Assembly: GCF_033115175.1 (NCBI RefSeq)
Contig: NC_084845.1
Location: 2,358,501-2,422,500 of the forward strand
DNA: 64,000 nt
Direction: 5' to 3'
Source of the DNA: Lepus europaeus
Taxonomy: Eukaryota > Chordata > Mammalia > Lagomorpha > Leporidae
Shown: piece by piece, positions 57,940-64,000 of the stretch
How the letters are laid out: each line of letters begins with the position of its first letter
Position numbering within the stretch: the first letter of the stretch is position 1
Notes under the pieces: generated by a model
Databases searched by the model: none
What the model saw: only the letters and a program-made list of their open reading frames with translations
Told to the model about the DNA's origin: nothing
Position numbers and translations under genes: made by a program

Positions 57940-58218
57940 AAGATTTATTTATTTATCTGAAAGGCAGAGCTAGAGAGAGAGAAAGGTCTTCCATCTTCTG
58001 GTTCACTCCCCAGATGACCAAAGGACCCAGGAACTACATCCATGTTTCCCGCAGATATGACAGGGGCCCAAGCAGGAGCCATCTTCTGATGCTTTTTCAG
58101 GTGCAGTAGCAGGGAGCTGGATCAGAAGCTCCCTGGCAGGACTTGAACCAGCAACCGAGCACGGGATGATGGCATCCCAAGTGGCTGCCTGACCTGCCGC
58201 ACCACAACACCAGCCCTG
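57940..58218 (-). mobile_element. CSINE in ancient L1, minus strand
   Basis: Left end aagatttatttatttatctg, right end gcaccacaacaccagccct. Contains the caggtgcagtagcagggagc variant. Confidence 0.88.
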
Positions 58219-58921
58219 ACATTTTTCAAATCCAGTTTATTCATTGATTTTGGTCGGAGCTTCTTTTTCCTATATAGGAAATTCTTGCTACTGACAGGTC
58301 ACAAAGGTTTTCTTTTAGGAGTTATGTATTTTTAGGTTTTACATACAGTCTGTGATTCATTTTGAGCTAATTTGTGTGTCTTAATATGAGGTAAAGCTTG
58401 AGGTTCATTTTTTTCCATGTACATACATATCTGTACAGTTGCCTCTTTACTCCTTGTAGGGACTTTCCTTCCCCATCGTATTGCCTTAGTGCCTTTGCTC
58501 AAAATTAGTTGATTGCATTTACATGAGTTTGGTTTTCAACTCTATTCTGTTTCAATGACCTATGTCTGTCTTTCACTACTACCACAGTTTGAATCCAGTA
58601 GCTTTATCATAAAAAGGACAATTTGTAAAATTGGTTTGACTATTTTATTTTAGATCATTTGCATTTCATATACATTTCAGATGAAATTCCTCTCTTAGGA
58701 ATATTTTGTAGTATCCAGTAGAGTGGGCTTATATGTCTTTAAAAAATCTATTCCCAAGTTATTTTATGGTATTTTGAATGCTATTATAAATAGAATTATT
58801 TAACATTACATTTTTCCAATAGCTTGCTGCCCAGTATGCAAAAATATTAATTAATTTTAAGACTAACTTTGTATCTTATTACCTTCTGGATTCATTGGGT
58901 AGTTGTTCTAATAGTTGCTTT

Positions 58922-59242
58922 TTTAAAAGATTTATTTATTTATTTGAAAGGCAGAGTTACAGAGAAGGAGGAAGACACACAGAGATCCTATCTGCTGATT
59001 CACTCCTCAAATAGCCATAGTGGCCAGGGCTCGGGCAGGCTGAAGCCAGGAGCCTGAAACTCCATCCAGGTCTCCCATGTTTGTTGCAGGAGCCCAGGTA
59101 CTTCAGCCATCTTCCTCTGCTTTCCAGTGCATTAGCAGGAAGTTGGATCAGAATTGGAGTGTCCACACTCAAACTGGCTCTCTTATGGGGTGTCTGCATT
59201 GCAAGCTGTGGTTAAGCACTGTGCCACAACACTGTCCTCCCT
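58922..59242 (-). mobile_element. CSINE in ancient L1, minus strand
   Basis: Left end taaaagatttatttatttat, right end tgtgccacaacactgtcctc. The older variant with cagtgcattagcaggaagtt. The flanks share an approximate tagttgytttt duplication. Confidence 0.88.
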
Positions 59243-60063
59243 AGTAGTTGTTTTGTAGGTTCCTGAGAATTTTTGTCTAAGGCAACCATGCCATCTGCAA
59301 ATACAGTTTTATTTCTTTACTTATGATCTTTATGACTTCTTTTTCTTTACATATTGCAATGACTAGGACCTCCTGTACAGTGTTGAACAGAGTGGTAAAA
59401 GCAGATATACATGTACTCCAGTCTTAAGAGAAGTACATTCTTTCACTATTACATAGATATAAGCTGTAGGTTTTTCTTAGATGTTCTCGATCAGTTTGAA
59501 GAAATTCCTTTCTATCCTGGTTTGCTAAGAATTTTTATAATAAATAGGTCAAAAACTATTGAAATCATCATGTGATTTTCATTTAATCTATTAATACAAT
59601 GAATTACATTGATTTCTAATATTAAACCAACCTTGCATTTCTGAGATTAAACCCTACATGTCAAGATTGTGCTTCTCATATGTTACTGGATTTGATTTGC
59701 TGCAGTTTTATTAGGAATTTTGCATTTATGTTCATGTGCTACATTGAGCTGTACGTTTACTTTGGTAATTTCTTTATCTGGTTTTATTATCAAGTAATAC
59801 CAGTCTTATGAAAACAGGAAATATTTTTCCCTCTTTTATTTTCTGAAAGAGTTTGGATAGAATGGTATTATTTCTTCTTTAAATGTTTGGCAGACATCAC
59901 CAGTGAAGACATCTGTGCCTAGAATGTTTCTTATGTAATAGGTTTCATAGTTATATAGTTCTTGAGTCAGCTTTGGTAGGCTATATCTTTCAAGAAATTT
60001 GTGCTTTCAAGAAATCTGAGGCAACGAGTTGCCTAATATGAGTTATAAATAATATTATCTTTT

Positions 60064-60386
60064 TTTTAACATTTTTTTTTTGACAGGCAGAGTAGATAGA
60101 GAGAGAGAAAGGTCTTCCTTTTTGCCGTTGGTTCACCCTCCAGTGGCCGCTGCGGCCGGCGCATCTCACTGATCCAAAGCCAGGAACCAGGTGTTTCTCC
60201 TGGTCTCCCATGCGGGTGCAGGGCCCAAGCACTTGGGCCATCCTCCACTGCCTTCCCGGGCCATAGCAGAGAGCTGGCCTGGAAGAGGGGCAACCGGGAT
60301 AGAATCCAGTGCCCCAACCGAGACTAAAACCCGGTGTGCCGGCACCGCAAGGTGGAGGATTAGCCTGTTAAGCCACGGTGCCGGCC
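60064..60386 (-). mobile_element. Young-type CSINE in ancient L1, 16-bp TSD
   Basis: Well-preserved copy with the insert (read as agaatccagtgccccaacc) and head taagccacggtgccggcc. The TSD aataatattatctttt lies at 60,048-60,063 and 60,387-60,402. The most recent insertion of the six. Confidence 0.95.
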
Positions 60387-60616
60387 AATAATATTATCTT
60401 TTCAATGTCTGTGGGATGTTTAATGATAACTCCTCTTTCAGATCTAATGTTGCTGATATCTGTTCCAAGCAAAAAGACTTGGTCAATGATCTCTTCAAAG
60501 AAGATTTGGCTTCATCTTCTTTTTGTTTTCTCCTAAGTGATTTTCTCTTCTTAACTTTTTTGTTTCTGTCTACTTTCTTTGTCTTTGTTTCAGTCTTTTC
60601 CTGACTTCTTTTTTCC

Positions 60617-60922
60617 AAAGATTTTTAAAGGCACACTGAAAGAAAGAGAGGGAGAGAGAGATTTTCTGTCTGCTGGTTCACTCCCCAAATGGCCATAAGA
60701 GCCCTGGGATGGGCCAAGCTGCAGCCAGGAGCCAAGAACTCCATCCAGATCTCCCTCATTGGTGGCAGGGGACCAAGCACCTGCGCCATCATGTGCTTCT
60801 TTCCCAGGTGCTTTAGCAGGCAGCTGGATTGGAAGCCAAGCAGCCAGGACTGGAATTAGCACTGTGAGGTGGGATGCTGGCGTTGCAGGTGGCTGCTTAA
60901 ACTTCATATGACACCAACCCTT
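60617..60922 (-). mobile_element. CSINE in ancient L1, minus strand
   Basis: Left end aaagatttttaaaggcacac, right end tcatatgacaccaaccc. Old and diverged. Confidence 0.85.
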
Positions 60923-61530
60923 TTCTTCACTTGCTTGGTGATGCCTTAGATTATTGATTTTCAGAGTTTAAGTTTTTTTTTCAATATAAGTATTTTAAAA
61001 CTATAGATTTTCCTTTAAGAACTGTTTTAGGTGGGTAGGATTTAAGGAAAATAAATTATTTTTTGAAAAAGAACAGTTTTTAACTGTATCCCACAAGTTT
61101 TGATGTGTTGTACTGTCATTATTGATCAATTCAAAGTATTTTGTAATTTCTCTTGTTATACTCTTTAGCTCATAGATTATATAGAAATATGTATTTCAAT
61201 TCCAAGAGATTTCAAGTTTATTAGACCTCACTATTGATTTTTAATTTAATTCTGTTGAGGTTAGAAAACATACTTTTTATGATTCCAGGATTTTCATTTT
61301 CTTGAGACTTGATCTATTTTGCCCAGCATGTGGTTGTCTTACTGAAGGCACCATGTGCACTTGAATGCAAGTTGCACCACTGTTGGGTATAGTGTTCTAT
61401 AAATATATTAGATCAAGGTAGTTAATCCTGTTGAGATTCTCTAGGTATTAACTAATTTTTGTCTAGTTTTTGTCAGTTGCTGAGCAAAGCATATTAAAAT
61501 CATTCATTAGGATTATGCAATTGCCTATTT

Positions 61531-61862
61531 TTTTTTTAAAGATTTACTTATTTATTTGAAAGAGTTACACAGAGGAGAGGCAGAGAGAGAAAGACAGTGA
61601 GCGCCTTCCATCTGCTGGTTTACTCCCCAATTGGCCTTAACGGCTAGAGCTGCACTCATCTAAAGCCAGGAGCCAGGAGCTTCCTCCGGGTCTCCCATGT
61701 TGGGTGCAGGGGTCCAAGGATCTGGGCCATCCTCCACTGCTTTCCCAGGCCATAGAAGAAAGCTGGATCAGAAGTGGAGCAGCTGGGACTAGAACCGGCG
61801 CCCATAAGGGATGCCAGCACTGCAGGCAGCAACTTTACCTGCTATGCCACAGCACCAGCCCC
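61531..61862 (-). mobile_element. CSINE in ancient L1, minus strand, 8-bp TSD
   Basis: Left end tttttttaaagatttactta, right end gccacagcaccagcccc. The flanking gcctattt occurs at 61,523-61,530 and 61,863-61,870. Confidence 0.92.
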
Positions 61863-62350
61863 GCCTATTTCTTATAACCATTTTGTTTTATGTATTTGAG
61901 GCTTTCTATTAGCCACCTACACACTTCTGGTTATTATGTCTTCCTGAGGAATTGATCTATTTATAATTATGACATGACTCTCTTAATCTTTGGTAATACT
62001 CTATTTGAAGTCTATTTTATCTAATATGAATATAGTCTTGTACCCTTCTTACACTTAACTGTTTTAATGTTACAGCTTTCTCCAGTTACCATATCCTTAT
62101 AGTTAATGTTTTCTGTAGGCAGCATATGGCCTGGCTTTCCTTTCTTATCAGTTCTTTCAAAGTTGGCCTTTTCTTGGATGTGTATGCCATGAATATTTAA
62201 TATAATCATTCACATAATTTTATTTGAGTCCATCATTCAGTTTTTTCTTTGCTCTTTATTTTTGTGGCTTTGTTCCCACTTTCCTGTATTCTTTGTGGTT
62301 GTCTGAATATTTTTTTAGAATTCTACCTCAATTTATATGATGGATTCTTA

Positions 62351-63333
62351 CCCCTCTTCTGATCTAATTAACCAGAAACTGCAAAGGTCAGCAATCTGTA
62401 ATTCTGATACTCTAAAACTTGAGAATCATGGCTATAATTATTGTAATATTACAGCATGAATGGTTCTATCTAAGATGAATTAATATAATAAAGACCATAC
62501 CTGCATTTTTACTTTCTTATCATACTTTTATAAATTTGCTTCTGGGTTTAATTAGATTCAGTGCACCCTGTCATTCACTTCATATTCCCTGCCCAAAGAG
62601 CTCTAGGATTTCATCTGCATGTTGACCTTCTTTTGAGGTATTCTTGAAAGTGATTTGTAATTATTTATTTAGAGGGAGGGTAGAGTTTAGAAGGGCATTG
62701 AGATAGGGCATCAAGAGTTAGCAGCTTCAATTCAAGTATTCTGTCTTTAGATTTTTCTTCCTACCAATTCTGGCTATCTAACTAGTTCATATGTCCAGTA
62801 CAGTGGTGGTTTTATACTTGATTTAAGCCATTTACCCCATTCATGTAAGCAGATGATTCTAATGAGAGGATGAATTAGTGTTCTATATCATGTATTCTTG
62901 ATTCATTAAATTGTTAAATACCTTCTATCTGCCAAGCCTAACTTAGGCAATGGGTATCCTTAAGTTAAAAAAAAAATAAAATAAAAAACAAGTCTTACAT
63001 GTGAAAGTTTACATTCTAGTGAGGATACAAGAGTAAATTAAAATGTAATATAATATTAAGTAACAAATTAAGTACTATGAAGAGCAAGATAGGAAAACAA
63101 GTCGGGTGTAATATTTTATCTTAGATGGTCGAAAAGGCCATAATGAATACGTAATATGTGAGCAGAACCTCAAGTGAAGAAATGTATTGAAAGAATGGGT
63201 CCAGCAGATATCTGGGGGATATGTTTTGTAGACAGAGAAACAGCAAGTGTGCTACTTTTAACATCTGAAAAGTGCTAACCCTTATAGCTGAAGAGGAATA
63301 GGCAAGCGAGAGATGAATGAAAGATGAGGTCAG
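62351..63333 (+). other. ZNF583 intron, unassigned AT-rich sequence
   Basis: No exon or clear repeat is seen. An A-rich run lies at about 62,968-62,990. The left part may still be very old L1. Confidence 0.4.
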
Positions 63334-63481
63334 GGCTGGTGTTGTGGTGCAGCAAGTTAGGGTACATCCTGCAATGCTGGATCCTTCATGGGAATGCTGG
63401 TTCAAATCCTGGCAGCTCTGCTTCTGATCCAGCTCCCTGCTAATGTGCCGGGGAAGGCAGTGGAAGATGGCCCAAGTCCTT
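63334..63481 (+). mobile_element. CSINE head fragment, plus strand
   Basis: Starts gggctggtgttgtggtgcag and stops at atggcccaagtcctt, where an inverted CSINE begins. Older variant. Confidence 0.85.
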
Positions 63482-63777
63482 AAATTTATTTTATTTATTT
63501 GAAAGACAGAGTTACAGAGAGAGAGACAGAGAGGTCCTCCATCCACTGGTTCACTCCCCAGATGGTTGCAACATCTAAGCCAGGAGCCAGGAGCCTCCTC
63601 TGGGCCTCCCATGCGAGTACAGGGGCCCAAGGACTTGGGCCATCCTCTACTGCTATCCCAGGCCACAGCAAAGAGCTGGATTGGAAGAGTTGCAGCTGGA
63701 ACTAGAACCGGTGCCCACAAGGGATGCCAGTGCCTCAGGCCAGGGCCTTAACCTGCTGCGCCACAGCACTGGCCCCA
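63482..63777 (-). mobile_element. CSINE, minus strand, inverted against a head fragment
   Basis: Left end aaatttattttatttatttg, right end gcgccacagcactggcccc. With the preceding fragment it forms an inverted pair like the one at 14,426-14,852. Confidence 0.92.
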
Positions 63778-63814
63778 AAATACTACCTTTCACATACCTA
63801 AATAAAAAATAAAA

Positions 63815-64000
63815 TGGGAGGTTGCTGTTGTGGCTTAGCAGATAAGGCTGCAGCCTACAATGCCCACAGCCTATATGGGCTCTGGTTCATATCCCAGCTG
63901 CTCCACTTCTAATGCAGCTCCCTGCTAACGCATGTGAGAAAAGCAGCAGCAGATGGCCCATGGGGAGACCTGGAAGAAGCTTCTTAGCTTCTGGCTTCAG
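63815..64000 (+). mobile_element. CSINE, plus strand, cut by the window edge
   Basis: Head gggaggttgctgttgtggct, then cttctaatgcagctccctgc. The 3' end is outside the window. Confidence 0.85.

Larger units (their letters stand above)
56705..62350 (-). mobile_element. Ancient near-full-length L1, minus strand, split by six CSINEs
   Basis: Reading from right to left the L1 runs from the region before ORF2 and the endonuclease (62,350 to about 61,100), through the ORF2 linker and RT (about 60,600-58,230), to the distal ORF2 (57,535-56,705). Recognisable text includes tgtatcccacaagttttgat, ttaaaccaaccttgcatttc and gttgaacatctttttttt. It is heavily mutated and typical of pre-lagomorph L1M families. 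C repeats interrupt it at 57,545, 57,940, 58,922, 60,064, 60,617 and 61,531. It fills most of the ZNF583 intron shown here, in antisense. Confidence 0.78.

Noticed and set aside
60394-60618. Lys-rich 74-aa minus-strand ORF resembling a nuclear protein
   Set aside because: It matches the expected position and composition of degraded L1 coding sequence within the ancient L1.
63121-63720. 199-aa minus-strand ORF
   Set aside because: Its first third is CSINE sequence and the rest is patternless. No splice or family support.
55122-64000. Zinc-finger exon of ZNF583 inside the window
   Set aside because: No C2H2 finger pattern (CxxC...HxxxH with TGEKP linkers) occurs on the plus strand after 55,121. 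The exon must lie further right.

Overview
The window is mammalian nuclear DNA from a lagomorph, most likely the European rabbit. About forty copies of the lagomorph tRNA-derived C-type SINE (CSINE) and several rabbit-type LINE-1 (L1) copies support this. There are no operons, tRNA genes, rRNA genes or CRISPR arrays. The host genes are spliced, and I placed exons by splice sites, reading phase and homology.

Region 1 (1-10,038) is a stack of nested + strand L1 elements. One L1 carries a 3'-UTR-only L1 insertion in ORF1. It also carries a 3.4 kb L1 insertion in ORF2. The ORF2 insert joins an L1 5' UTR directly to the middle of ORF2 at a splice-acceptor-like site, so it looks like a retrotransposed spliced L1 transcript. 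Both inserts have clear target-site duplications (TSDs).

Region 2 (10,039-30,000) holds remnants of a tandem vomeronasal type-2 receptor (V2R, class C GPCR) array on the minus strand. An orphan signal-peptide exon 1 lies at 11,578-11,795. Exons 5 and 6 (cysteine-rich and seven-helix exons) of the next gene lie at 19,747-19,870 and 16,328-17,241. Exons 1-4 of that second gene are not visible, and L1 copies fill the place where they would be expected. One older minus-strand L1 here has roughly 200-bp tandem repeats in its 5' UTR.

Region 3 (30,000-55,200) contains two head-to-head KRAB zinc-finger repressor genes. The minus-strand gene is recognised as ZNF582: start exon, KRAB-A, KRAB-B and zinc-finger exon are all intact, giving 516 residues. 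The plus-strand gene is recognised as ZNF583: start exon, KRAB-A and KRAB-B are present, and its finger exon must lie beyond the right edge. Each gene starts near a CpG island (about 40.6-41.3 kb and 48.8-49.5 kb). Both islands carry an NRF1-type palindrome, and the ZNF582 island also has ACTAYRNNNCCCR motifs. The pair should make nuclear DNA-binding repressors that recruit TRIM28/KAP1. The roughly 7.5 kb between the islands is mostly SINEs plus an ERVK-like LTR fossil.

Region 4 (55,200-64,000) is ZNF583 intron. It is dominated by one ancient minus-strand L1 split by six CSINEs, all in the L1's own orientation. Other old repeats include MaLR LTRs, L2, MIR and hAT DNA transposons. I did not find a clearly novel gene system. 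The most unusual items are the spliced-looking L1, the 5'-UTR repeats, the four-finger block duplication and out-of-frame C-terminal finger of ZNF582, and the SINE orientation bias.
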